The notes beneath the pieces were generated by a model. It was not told the DNA's origin, searched no databases, and saw only the letters and a program-made list of their open reading frames with translations. Position numbers and translations under genes: made by a program. Below, piece by piece: positions 53,292-62,112 of a stretch of DNA of 64,000 nucleotides; the first letter of the stretch is position 1; each line of letters starts with the position of its first letter. The DNA lies in the NCBI GenBank assembly GCA_963815445.1, contig CAWFGV010000006.1, positions 248,001-312,000 on the forward strand, written 5' to 3'. Source of the DNA: JANLYC01 sp963815445. GTDB lineage: Bacteria; Actinomycetota; Actinomycetes; Propionibacteriales; Nocardioidaceae.

Positions 53292-55156
53292 CCCAGGCCA
53301 CGAAGTGGGGCAGACGCCGCTGTCTGGCGGCGCTGCTCGGCGCGTTGGTCCTGATCCTGATCGGTGCGTCCCCGGCGTCCGCGCACAGCGAGCTGGAGCG
53401 ATCGGATCCTGCCAACGGCGGCATGGTCTCGGTCGGTCGCACAGATCTGACGTTGTACTTCACCCAGACGATGGACCAGGGGTCCAGCACGTTCAACCTG
53501 CACACGCTCGACGGTGTGGAGAGGACCGTCACGGTTTCGTCCTCCGATGCCGCGGGTGGTGCGGTGGTCAAGATCACGACGGCTCCGTTGCAACGAGCAA
53601 CCTACGTGCTCGACTGGCGGGTCCTTTCGCGGGACGACGGACATGCGACCCGGGGATCGGTCCTGTTCGGTGTCGGGATACGTCCGGTGGTCGTCCCGAC
53701 GTCCGGGCTCGGCCTGCCGGAGACCAAGGCCCTCGTGCTCCGGTGGCTGGACCTGTTGGCCATCCTCGTGGCCATCGGTGCGGTTGCTGTGTCGTTTCGC
53801 GTGCTCGATGCGTTGGGTGAGTCCGGGACGGCCGCGCGACGTCGCGGCAGGTACATCGCGGCGTTCACCGCGGGGACAGCTGTGGTCACCGGTATCTTGA
53901 CGGCTTTCGTGAGCACGGAGTCGTCGGACCTGTCGCTCACAGCGTGGATCGACACCACGTGGAACACCCTGACCGGAACGCCCTGGGGCCACTTGTGGTT
54001 GGTGCGTGAGGCCGCGCTCGTGGTCGCGGCGGTCGCGCTGGGCATGTGGGCCGTGCGCCGGCACTCATCGACCAGGCTCCGCCTGATCGCCACGATCGCC
54101 CTGCTGGTGGCCGCCTGGATGGAAGGTTGGGCCGGGCACGCCGCCGCGCTGCCGAGCCGAACCGGCGTGGCCATCCTGGCGGCTGCCGTGCACATCACCG
54201 CGGCGGGCGTCTGGGCCGGCGGACTCATCGCGCTGGGGCTGTGCCTCGTACCCCTCAAACGCCGCGACCCGGACCGACGGGGCCCGATCATCACTGCTGC
54301 CTGGCGCGCGTTCAGCCCGATGGCCGCGCTCGCTGCCGTCGTCCTGCTGGCGTCGGGTCTGGTCGAGTCGGGCTTGCATGTTACTGGTCTGCACTCGATC
54401 GTCTCGACGGTCTGGGGTGGCGTGCTGGTCGGCAAGGTTGTCCTGCTCGCACTGGCCCTGGGGTTCGCGGCCATCAACACTCTCCTGGTCAACGCCGGGA
54501 TCGCCCGCGCGGTCGGCCGCCTCCTGCGACGCCCGGTGGGTTGGGTCCCCGTCCCGCCGCGTCGGTTCAGTCTCATGGTCGGCCTCGAATCCCTGGTCCT
54601 GATCGTGGCGGTCGGAGCGGCCGCGCTGCTGACCTCCGTTCCGACCGCGCGCGAGGTCGACACAGCCGAACAGCCCAGTGCTCCGTACGTGTCGAACGTC
54701 GGTGGCCTGTTCATCACGTTCGAGGAGCTACCGGCCAGTCCCGACGAAAGCCGTGTCATCGTGCGGGCCAGCCAGGTCACCCTGCCGGCTCCGGGAGCCA
54801 TCGACGGCGCCGACGTCACGCTGATCGGTCCCGGTGGCAAGGCCGTTGCGGTCCCGCTGAAGGAGTTCGAACCTGGGCGCTACGAAGGCGTCACCGCGAA
54901 ACCTGAGCCCGGAACGTGGCAGGCCTCGGTCAGCGTCCACCGTGCCGGTGCGGCAGACGTGGTCATGCCCGTGCACTGGACGGTCGCGTCTCCGCGCGGC
55001 GATGCCCTTCGTCCGCTCGAGCTGACCACGATGGCGCTCGCCCTCGGACTGCTCGGCGGGACAGCGGGTGCTGTGCTGATCGTCCGCCGGCGGCGGCGAC
55101 CGTTGCCGCCACCCGCGGTCCCGCAGGTTCGGGAGAAGGCGGACAGCCACTCATGA
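53288..55156 (+). CDS. CopC-CopD fusion, copper import protein (YcnJ-like)
   Basis: This 622-residue protein has a signal peptide ending ASPASA, so the mature N-terminus is His33 (HSELERSDPANGG), the usual CopC Cu(II) ligand. The other ligands are in LSRDDGHATRGSVLF (near residue 115-118). A CopD membrane domain with about eight helices follows (about 150-430, HITAAGVWAGGL). An extracytoplasmic C-terminal beta domain (about 460-580) and a final membrane helix complete it. CopC/CopD proteins bind and import copper. In this operon it probably supplies or handles copper for the exported cupredoxin proteins. Confidence 0.92.
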   Translation: MTQATKWGRRRCLAALLGALVLILIGASPASAHSELERSDPANGGMVSVGRTDLTLYFTQTMDQGSSTFNLHTLDGVERTVTVSSSDAAGGAVVKITTAPLQRATYVLDWRVLSRDDGHATRGSVLFGVGIRPVVVPTSGLGLPETKALVLRWLDLLAILVAIGAVAVSFRVLDALGESGTAARRRGRYIAAFTAGTAVVTGILTAFVSTESSDLSLTAWIDTTWNTLTGTPWGHLWLVREAALVVAAVALGMWAVRRHSSTRLRLIATIALLVAAWMEGWAGHAAALPSRTGVAILAAAVHITAAGVWAGGLIALGLCLVPLKRRDPDRRGPIITAAWRAFSPMAALAAVVLLASGLVESGLHVTGLHSIVSTVWGGVLVGKVVLLALALGFAAINTLLVNAGIARAVGRLLRRPVGWVPVPPRRFSLMVGLESLVLIVAVGAAALLTSVPTAREVDTAEQPSAPYVSNVGGLFITFEELPASPDESRVIVRASQVTLPAPGAIDGADVTLIGPGGKAVAVPLKEFEPGRYEGVTAKPEPGTWQASVSVHRAGAADVVMPVHWTVASPRGDALRPLELTTMALALGLLGGTAGAVLIVRRRRRPLPPPAVPQVREKADSHS

Positions 55157-57564
55157 GGAGAACCCTGGTCGTCACCGCGGTAGCAGCCATGCTGCTGTCG
55201 CTGTTCACGGTGACCGCTGGTGCGATGACCAAGCCAACGCCGCGGGCGGGCAAGATCGGGCCGGCCGTCGAGAGCCTGCTCGCAGGCCTCGCGCCCGGCG
55301 AGATGACCACCGTCGTCCTGACGATGCGGGAGCAGGCGGATCCGTCCTCCATCACCGGTCCCTCGCGTCGGGTTCGTGTCCAGCGCATCGTCAGCGACCT
55401 ACGGTCCACATCGAAGTCCTCGCAGCGCTCGATCCGCGCGGTCCTCAGGGCGCGTATGGCGCAGGGGCAGGTCGCAGGCAGCAGGCGGCTCTGGATCTCC
55501 AACGCCATCTCCGTGACGGCGACGGCCCGGGTCATCCGCGAGCTCGCAGCCCGTTCAGATGTCGCCGTCGTCGGCCCGGACGCCATCCGGGTGGTTCCCA
55601 CGGCCGGCACTCCGGAGCCGAACGTGGCGGCCGTCAAGGCTTCGGCGGAGTGGGACCTCGGCCACACCGGGCAGGGCGTGGTCGTTGCCAACCTCGACAG
55701 CGGTGTCGACGTCTCTCACCCTGACCTGGCCGACCGCTGGCGCGGAGGTACGAACAGCTGGTACGACCCGTATGGCCAACACCCCACCACACCGACGGAC
55801 CTGTCCGGTCATGGCACCGCCACGATGGGCGTGATGGTCGCCGGTGACGCCGGTGGCACCTCGATCGGGGTAGCGCCCGGCGCCACCTGGATCGCCGCCA
55901 AGATCTTCAACGACAGCGGCGCTGCGACAACCACCGCCATCCACCAGGCGTTCCAGTGGGTGCTCGACCCGGATGGCGACCCCAGCACCAACGACACCCC
56001 GCGCGTGGTCAACGGCTCCTGGTCCATCGGGAGCGGCCCCAGCTGCGACCTGACGTTCCAGCCGGACCTGCAGGCCCTGCGGGCGGCCGGCATCCTGCCC
56101 GTCTTCGCGGCGGGTAACTTCGGTTCGGGTGGATCGTCGAGCGTGAGTCCGGCCAACTACCCCGAGGCGTTGTCGGTCGGCGCGATCAGCAGCACCGACA
56201 AGGTGTACTCCAGCAGCAGTCGCGGTCCCTCGACCTGCGGCGGTCGCACCCGGGTGTTCCCCGACGTCGTCGCTCCCGGCGTCAATATCCGCTCGACCGA
56301 CCGGAATGGGTTCTACCAGACGCTGAGCGGGACTTCGATGGCCGCGCCGCACGCAGCCGGCGCACTCGCCCTGCTGCTCGGCGCCCACCCAGGGCTGTCT
56401 GCCGACCAGCAGCAGGCCGCCCTCATCGGGACGGCAGTCGACCTCGGTGTGGTGGGTCCGGACAATGCTTATGGCAACGGTCGGATCGACGTACTGGCCG
56501 CCGACAACTCACTCATCACCCCGCTCGACACGACGGGACCGACGACGAGCGCAGTGACAGTCTCGCCGGCCGTGACCGATGGCTCGGATCCGGCGGGCGT
56601 GTCCGTGTCGGCCACTGGGGACGACTCGGCGACGGGTGGATCCGCCATCGCGGCAGCCGAGCTCTTCGTCGACACCGTCGGAGCAAACGGGTCGGGGACG
56701 GCCATGACGGTCGCCACCACCGGTCCGGTCAGCGGCGTGTCGGGATCGATCCCGGCCAGCACGGTGAACTCCCTGTCCGACGGCACGCACGCGGTGTGGG
56801 TGCACACCGAGGACGCGGCCGGGAACTGGGGTTCGGCGGTGAGCACGATCCTCACGGTGAGCCGACCACAGCTGTACCTCTCGACCCTGGGCAACGTGAA
56901 CCCGCCCGGCGTCAGCGGCACGGCGGACGACGCCGATATCTACAGGTGGTCCGGCAGTACCTATAGCCGGGTGTACGACGCCTCCGTCGCCGGACTGCCA
57001 GGCGTCGCAGACATCGACGGCTACGACCGGGTCAGTCCAACTCAGTTCTACGCGTCGTTCACAGCGGCCACCACCAAGCTGCCCGGACTGGGCAACGTGG
57101 AGGACGAGGACGTCGTCTACTTCAACGGTACGAGCTGGTCGATGTTCTTCGACGGCACCGCGAAGGGCCTGACGGCCTCCGGCCAGGACATCGATGCGAT
57201 CAGCGTCGTCGGCGGAACGTTGTACTTCTCCACGATCGGCAACGTCGGTGTGCCCGGGGTGAGCGGCACTCCCGACAACGCCGACATCTACAGCTGGAAC
57301 GGCTCGTCGTTCGCACGGGTCTGGGACGCCACGGCGAACGGACTACCAGGGGCCGCCAACGTGGATGGCTTCGTCCGCGTCGATGCCACCCACTTCTACC
57401 TGTCGTTCGCTCCGGTGACGACGAAGGTGCCTGGACTGGGGCTCGTGGACGACGAGGACATCATCTATTGGAACGGCACCGCCTGGTCGCTGTACTTCGA
57501 CGGTACGGCGCACGGCCTCGGGACGTCGGCGGATCTGGACGTCGACGCCTTCGACATCGGCTAG
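55153..57564 (+). CDS. Secreted subtilisin-like serine protease (S8) with C-terminal repeats
   Basis: This 803-residue protein has a Sec signal (VVTAVAAMLLSLFTVTAGA) and an inhibitor-like propeptide (about 30-155). The S8 catalytic domain shows Asp in VVANLDSGVDVSHPDLAD (near 181), His in LSGHGTATMGVMVAGD (near 219), the oxyanion Asn in FAAGNFGSGG and Ser in SGTSMAAPHAAGALA (near 394). An Ig-like repeat (about 460-570) and two ~110-residue C-terminal repeats (about 574-803), as in the scaffold and cupredoxin protein 3, follow. The shared tail suggests it is displayed with them and may process them. The start overlaps the CopC-CopD stop. Confidence 0.93.
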   Translation: MRRTLVVTAVAAMLLSLFTVTAGAMTKPTPRAGKIGPAVESLLAGLAPGEMTTVVLTMREQADPSSITGPSRRVRVQRIVSDLRSTSKSSQRSIRAVLRARMAQGQVAGSRRLWISNAISVTATARVIRELAARSDVAVVGPDAIRVVPTAGTPEPNVAAVKASAEWDLGHTGQGVVVANLDSGVDVSHPDLADRWRGGTNSWYDPYGQHPTTPTDLSGHGTATMGVMVAGDAGGTSIGVAPGATWIAAKIFNDSGAATTTAIHQAFQWVLDPDGDPSTNDTPRVVNGSWSIGSGPSCDLTFQPDLQALRAAGILPVFAAGNFGSGGSSSVSPANYPEALSVGAISSTDKVYSSSSRGPSTCGGRTRVFPDVVAPGVNIRSTDRNGFYQTLSGTSMAAPHAAGALALLLGAHPGLSADQQQAALIGTAVDLGVVGPDNAYGNGRIDVLAADNSLITPLDTTGPTTSAVTVSPAVTDGSDPAGVSVSATGDDSATGGSAIAAAELFVDTVGANGSGTAMTVATTGPVSGVSGSIPASTVNSLSDGTHAVWVHTEDAAGNWGSAVSTILTVSRPQLYLSTLGNVNPPGVSGTADDADIYRWSGSTYSRVYDASVAGLPGVADIDGYDRVSPTQFYASFTAATTKLPGLGNVEDEDVVYFNGTSWSMFFDGTAKGLTASGQDIDAISVVGGTLYFSTIGNVGVPGVSGTPDNADIYSWNGSSFARVWDATANGLPGAANVDGFVRVDATHFYLSFAPVTTKVPGLGLVDDEDIIYWNGTAWSLYFDGTAHGLGTSADLDVDAFDIG

Positions 57565-57629
57565 CCGGCGGGCGCGATCGACCCCCCTCGGCGATCGTCC
57601 CTCCGCCCGTCGACTTCCTGGCGACCGAG

Positions 57630-57663
57630 CCTGTCGAGATCCCTTCCCCTGGGTCTCGACAGG
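57630..57663. terminator. Hairpin after the copper operon
   Basis: CCTGTCGAGATCCC (57630-57643) pairs with GGGTCTCGACAGG (57651-57663) with one bulge. It lies 65 bases after the protease gene and has no U-tract. It probably ends the seven-gene transcript. CCTGTCGAGA palindromes of this kind are scattered in actinobacterial intergenic regions. Confidence 0.55.
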
Positions 57664-57781
57664 GTCGGCGGGCGACCCTGCCTGCGCCGGTTCAGGACAG
57701 GCCGGTCGGAACCCAGAAAACCCTTGTGGACAACGCGAAACGGGCTGGCGACTGTCGGACATGGCAGGTAGAATCGAACAC

Positions 57782-59192
57782 ATGTTCGACACCGACCTCA
57801 GCGCACTCGACGAGCTGGCCACCCTGGCCGCCGCCGAGACAAGCCCGCACGGTCGTCGAGCAGGCCGAGGTGCCGATGTTGCAGACCGCCGCGCACTGGG
57901 CCGACCTGCACAGCGAGCTCGCCCGGGCCACGAGCCCGCTGCTGCCCGGCAGTGAGCAGCTGGTCCGGTTCGGCGGTGCCGGGACACCGGGCGTGGCGGA
58001 GTTCGCGCCGGCCGAGCTCGGCGTCGTGCTCGCCACCTCCACGACCGCCGCCGAACGGCTGGTTGCGGACGCGTTGGACCTGCGCCACCGACTCCCACAG
58101 CTTGTGGGCACGGATCTGTGCGGGTGAGGTCAAGCCATGGATCGGCCGCAAGACCGCCGACACCACCCGCCACCTGAGCGAAGCCACCGTGGCGGTGGTC
58201 GACCGCGGATCGCCAAATATGCCCACTCGCTGTCGTGGGGCCGGATCGAGGCGATCATCACCGCGACGTGGATGGAGTGCGACCCAGACGCAGCCGCTGA
58301 AGCCGATGAGCAGGCGCAGGGGTCGTTGGGGGTGTGGGTCAAAGATCACCAGCCCGGCGAGCACGGCACCCGGGAGATCTTCATCCGGGCCGACGCACCC
58401 GACGCGTTACGGTTCAACGCCACCATCGGCGGCCTCGCCACCGGACTGTCCGCCCTGGGCGACACCCGCCCCGTGGATGTCCGTCGGGCCGCCGCGGTCG
58501 GGATCCTGGCCAACCCCCAACACGCCCTGGACCTGTACACCGACCTCCACGCCGCCACCGACGACCCGGCCGAGCGGGCCGAGCGGGCCGACCCGACTGA
58601 CCTGGATGCGAGCGGGGCTGACGTTCCGGTCGAGACCACGTCACCAAGGCGCGGCCGGGTCGACACCCGGCCGGACGTCACGCTGTACGTCCACCTCACC
58701 GACCAGGCGCTGGCCACCGGCACCGGGGTGGCGCGGGTGGAGCAGGTCGGACCCGTCACCCTGGACCGGGTCAAGACGTGGCTAGATGGCGCGAACGTCG
58801 TGGTGAAACCGGTGATCGACCTGAACCAGCAGATCCCGGTGGACGCCTATGAGATCCCCGACCGGATCCGCGACGCCGTCCACCTACGCACCCCCGTCGA
58901 CTGCTTCCCTTACGCCACCTCCACCCGACGCACCGGCGACCTCGACCACACCATCCCCTACGTCTCCCCTGACAACGGTGGACCACCGGGTCAGACCTCG
59001 GTCGACAACCTCGGCCCGCTGACCCGGACCCACCACCGCATCAAGACCCACGGCCGGTGGCAGGTCGCCCAACCCTTCACCGGCATCTTCGTGTGGCGCA
59101 GCCCCCACGGCCGCTACCACCTCGTCGACCACACCGGCACCCACCCAGCACTCCCGACACCCCCGGTCCGTCAGCCGCTGCCGGCCGCCTGA
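57782..59192 (+). pseudogene. DUF222/HNH endonuclease, decayed copy 2
   Basis: This is a second copy of the gene at 33173, in the same orientation. From ATG 57782 (MFDTDLSALDELATLAAAE) the frame is lost near 57840, at almost the same codon as in copy 1. It resumes as VVEQAEVPMLQTAAHWADLH, breaks at an extra base near 58100 (stop at 58127), and again near 58208 (one base missing). From there to 59192 the frame is open through DPDAAAEADEQAQGSLGVWV and the HNH core DLDHTIPYVSPDNGG. About 60 bases upstream of the ATG are also conserved with copy 1. Confidence 0.9.
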
Positions 59193-59408
59193 AAACGGCA
59201 CTCGACCTCGCAGGCTCGATCAGGGGGCCACCCTCGAACTACTCGGTGGGAGGTTGTCTAGGTCTCCACGGCCCGCACACCTGCACACCCTCCCAGTTGG
59301 CGAGCCGGGACCCACGGTCTCTGGATCACGCGAAGATTCCGGCAGGTGTGCAGGAGCTGTCGAAGTTTTGGGGTTCTCTTCGCTGCAGGCGCCTGGAACG
59401 GTGGAGTC

Positions 59409-60191
59409 ATGGACACGAAGACGGTCATGCCGACAGCCACCGGAGTCACTGACGAGCGTCTCGGAGGGCTGCGCAGGTGGAACCTCGGGCTCACCGCCCT
59501 GCACCTGTTCCAGGCGCTGGTGCTCCTCGCCTTGTCCGGCAGCTTCGCCATCACGGTCACCTCGTCGATCCCCGACGGGCCTCCGGGCAGCGCCCTCCCA
59601 GTCCCGGATGCACTCTTCGACGTACGCATCGGCACAGCCGTGGGTGTCTTCCTCGGCCTCGCTGCGCTCGACCACCTGCTCACGGCGACGGTGTTCCGCG
59701 GCGCTTACGAGCGCGACCTGAGACGCGGCCTCAACCGGTTCCGCTGGGTCGAGTACTCGGTCAGCGCGACGATCATGATCATCCTGATCAGCTTCTACTC
59801 GGGGATCACCAGCATCAACGCTGTCCTCGCGATCGTGGGTGCCAACGTGGGCATGATTCTCTTCGGCTGGCTGCAGGAGCTGATGAACCCGCCCGGTCGT
59901 ACCTCGACCACGATGTTGCCGTTCTGGTTCGGAACGGTGGTCGGCATCACCCCGTGGGTCTCGATCGTCTTCAACATCATCGGCTCCGACATGGTGCCAG
60001 GCTTCGTCTACGGGATCATCGCCACGCAGGCAGCCCTGTTCTTCAGCTTTGGACTCAACCAGTGGTTGCAGTACCGCCAGATCGGGCCTTGGACGGATTA
60101 TGCGTACGGCGAGCGGGCCTATCTCGTGCTCAGCCTCGTGGCGAAGTCACTGCTGGCGTGGCAGGTCTTCGGCGGCTCGCTGGCGGACTGA
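59409..60191 (+). CDS. Heliorhodopsin
   Basis: This 260-residue protein has seven membrane helices. The retinal-linked lysine is Lys246 in LSLVAKSLLAWQVFGG. Glu115 in FRWVEYSVSATIM matches the counterion Glu107 of heliorhodopsin 48C12. His32 and His89 have the same 57-residue spacing as the cavity histidines His23 and His80 of 48C12. Heliorhodopsins are light-absorbing, non-pumping proteins with a cytoplasmic N-terminus; their role is debated (light sensing or regulation of a partner). No retinal-synthesis gene is visible in the window. It converges on a nitroreductase gene with a ten-base gap. Confidence 0.96.
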   Translation: MDTKTVMPTATGVTDERLGGLRRWNLGLTALHLFQALVLLALSGSFAITVTSSIPDGPPGSALPVPDALFDVRIGTAVGVFLGLAALDHLLTATVFRGAYERDLRRGLNRFRWVEYSVSATIMIILISFYSGITSINAVLAIVGANVGMILFGWLQELMNPPGRTSTTMLPFWFGTVVGITPWVSIVFNIIGSDMVPGFVYGIIATQAALFFSFGLNQWLQYRQIGPWTDYAYGERAYLVLSLVAKSLLAWQVFGGSLAD

Positions 60192-60201
60192 CGGTCCCGT
60201 C

Positions 60202-60891
60202 TCAGGCGTGCTCGGTCGACGCCTCGGACAGCTCAACCATGACCTCGTCGAGCGGCTTGCGGGCAATGTCAGGCACCTCGGCGTCCGGCGCCGGATAGCC
60301 CACCGGGATGATGACGAACGGACGCTCGTAGGCCGGGCGATCAAGCACCTGGTTGACCCAGCGCATGGGCGACGGGGTGTGCGTGAGTGTGGCGAGCCCG
60401 GCGTGCTGCAACGCCACCAGCAAGAGCCCGACCGCGATCCCAACGGACTCCTTGGCGTAGTACGGCCGTGGCGTGGTGGCGCTGCGATGCACCTCGAAGA
60501 CCGCGATCACCACAGGAGCCAGCTCGAGGAACGGCTTGTGCCAGTCGGTACCGAGCGGCTCGAGAGCAGCCCGCCACTCCTCCGAGACACGTCCTTCGTA
60601 GAACCGGCGCTCCTCGTCCTCGGCTCCTTCGCGCAGCAGTCGCTTGCGCTCCGGGTCGGTGACGACGACAAACCGCCAGGGCTGCAGGTTGGCCCCACTC
60701 GGCGCCGTGGCTGCCGCCCGGATCGCGTGTCGGATGACGTCCATCGGCACGGCCTCGGAGCTGAAGTCGCGGATGGTGCGCCGCCTGCTCATCAGGTCGG
60801 CGAACCCCGCGCTGACGTCGATCGCCTGATCCGGGTCGAGCCGGGGGAGCGCAGGTGCCGGCACCGTCCGGTGTCGTGGCGAGCAGTTCAC
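60202..60891 (-). CDS. Nitroreductase family protein
   Basis: This 229-residue FMN-dependent oxidoreductase has the FMN-binding RRRTIRDFSSEAVPMDVI (about residues 36-53) and AATAPSGANLQPWRFVVV motifs, and a later ESVGIAVGLLLVALQHAGL helix. It is nearest to the BluB/iodotyrosine-deiodinase-like branch; the substrate is unknown. It starts at GTG 60891, though an internal start is possible because the first 30 residues are not conserved-looking. It is convergent with the heliorhodopsin gene. Confidence 0.87.
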   Translation of the reverse strand: MNCSPRHRTVPAPALPRLDPDQAIDVSAGFADLMSRRRTIRDFSSEAVPMDVIRHAIRAAATAPSGANLQPWRFVVVTDPERKRLLREGAEDEERRFYEGRVSEEWRAALEPLGTDWHKPFLELAPVVIAVFEVHRSATTPRPYYAKESVGIAVGLLLVALQHAGLATLTHTPSPMRWVNQVLDRPAYERPFVIIPVGYPAPDAEVPDIARKPLDEVMVELSEASTEHA

Positions 60892-60910
60892 GGCGTATGC
60901 CCGGACCGGA

Positions 60911-62086
60911 TCACACCAGGTGGAGGAACGATGTCAGCCAGCGAGCCGCTTCTCCGCCTTCGGAAAGGGCCACCTCGAGGGCACCGTGGACGTCGAGATC
61001 AGCGAGCAGCCGGTGAACGACGGCGGCGGTTGCCTCGACACCACCATTGCCGACTCCTGCGGCCGCATGAAGAGCGTCGAGCCGCTTGCTCGTGGCGGTG
61101 AGCGCGCCGGCGTCGTACTCCCACGACGCGGCCCAGGGTCGATCGAGCAGGTGCAGACGCACGACTGCTGCGGAGTGCTCGGCCAGCACCTCGTCGACGA
61201 GGACGAGGTTTCCGGTGGACTTCGCCATCTTGTGCCCGTCCCGGTGCACCGTGCCGACATGCATCTGCCGACGCGCGAACGGCGTCACATGGGCCACGCT
61301 CTCGACCATCGCGGACTGGTACGCGTGATGGGGGAACGCAAGGTCGTGCCCGCCCACGAGCACATCGACGCTGGCGCCGTGGATGGCCAGCGACATCGCT
61401 GCACACTCGGCGTGCCAGCCCGGCCTGCCCCAGCCCCAGGGACTCGGCCAGGCTGGTTCGTGCTCGTCGGACGACCGCCAGACCGGTACGTCGAGCGGGT
61501 GCTCCTTGTGCGGGTCATCGGGTTCGTCGCCGTGTTGTGAGCTCAGCTCCAGCGCCTCCGTGAGGCCGAGCCCGGTATCGACGAGGACGTCGCCGGCACG
61601 GAAGTAGACCTGGCCATCGTGCTCATAGCCCGCTCCCGAGTCGAGCATCGCCTGGCCGAGCTGCTGGACCGCAGCGATATGGTGGCGCGCCCGGGGGGAG
61701 TGGTCGGGGTTCTTGATCTGGAGCTGACGCATGTTCTGGTCGAACAGGAACTCCTGGGTCAACGCGAACTGGTCGTAGGGTTTGCCACTCTGGTCTGCGG
61801 CGCGCGTCAGCACGTCGTCGACGTCGGTCACGTTGCGACAGGTGGACGTGTCCACGCCGGTCAGGTGCACGACCGCGGCCAACAGGTCAGCCCAGACGAA
61901 CGTCGCAGCGTGGCCGAGGTGAGTGACGTCGTACGGGGTGATGCCACAGACGTAGATCCGGGCCGTCCCGACGACCGGAAGACCGGCCCCGTTGAGGACG
62001 AGCCGAGGTGGTCGGGGGGTCGGCCCGCTCGTGACGCGTCCCGCCATCCCGATGATGCCGGAGCCGGGGGTTCCGTGGATGCCCAT
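60911..62086 (-). CDS. mshC: Mycothiol ligase (Cys:GlcN-Ins ligase)
   Basis: This 391-residue enzyme joins L-cysteine to glucosaminyl-inositol in mycothiol synthesis. It is a cysteinyl-tRNA-synthetase homologue without the tRNA-binding C-terminus. Visible are YVCGITPYDVTHLGHAATF (zinc Cys and the HIGH-like motif), GRPGWHAECAAMSLAIHG (zinc ligands) and a KMSKS-like loop that reads DGHKMAKSTGNL. The length fits MshC (about 410) rather than CysS. ATG 62086 is preferred; a TTG at 62116 overlapping the upstream regulator stop is an alternative. It places the organism in the mycothiol-producing actinomycetes. Confidence 0.93.
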   Translation of the reverse strand: MGIHGTPGSGIIGMAGRVTSGPTPRPPRLVLNGAGLPVVGTARIYVCGITPYDVTHLGHAATFVWADLLAAVVHLTGVDTSTCRNVTDVDDVLTRAADQSGKPYDQFALTQEFLFDQNMRQLQIKNPDHSPRARHHIAAVQQLGQAMLDSGAGYEHDGQVYFRAGDVLVDTGLGLTEALELSSQHGDEPDDPHKEHPLDVPVWRSSDEHEPAWPSPWGWGRPGWHAECAAMSLAIHGASVDVLVGGHDLAFPHHAYQSAMVESVAHVTPFARRQMHVGTVHRDGHKMAKSTGNLVLVDEVLAEHSAAVVRLHLLDRPWAASWEYDAGALTATSKRLDALHAAAGVGNGGVEATAAVVHRLLADLDVHGALEVALSEGGEAARWLTSFLHLV

Positions 62087-62112
62087 AGCCCGGATGATCT
62101 CAGGGCCGTTGG

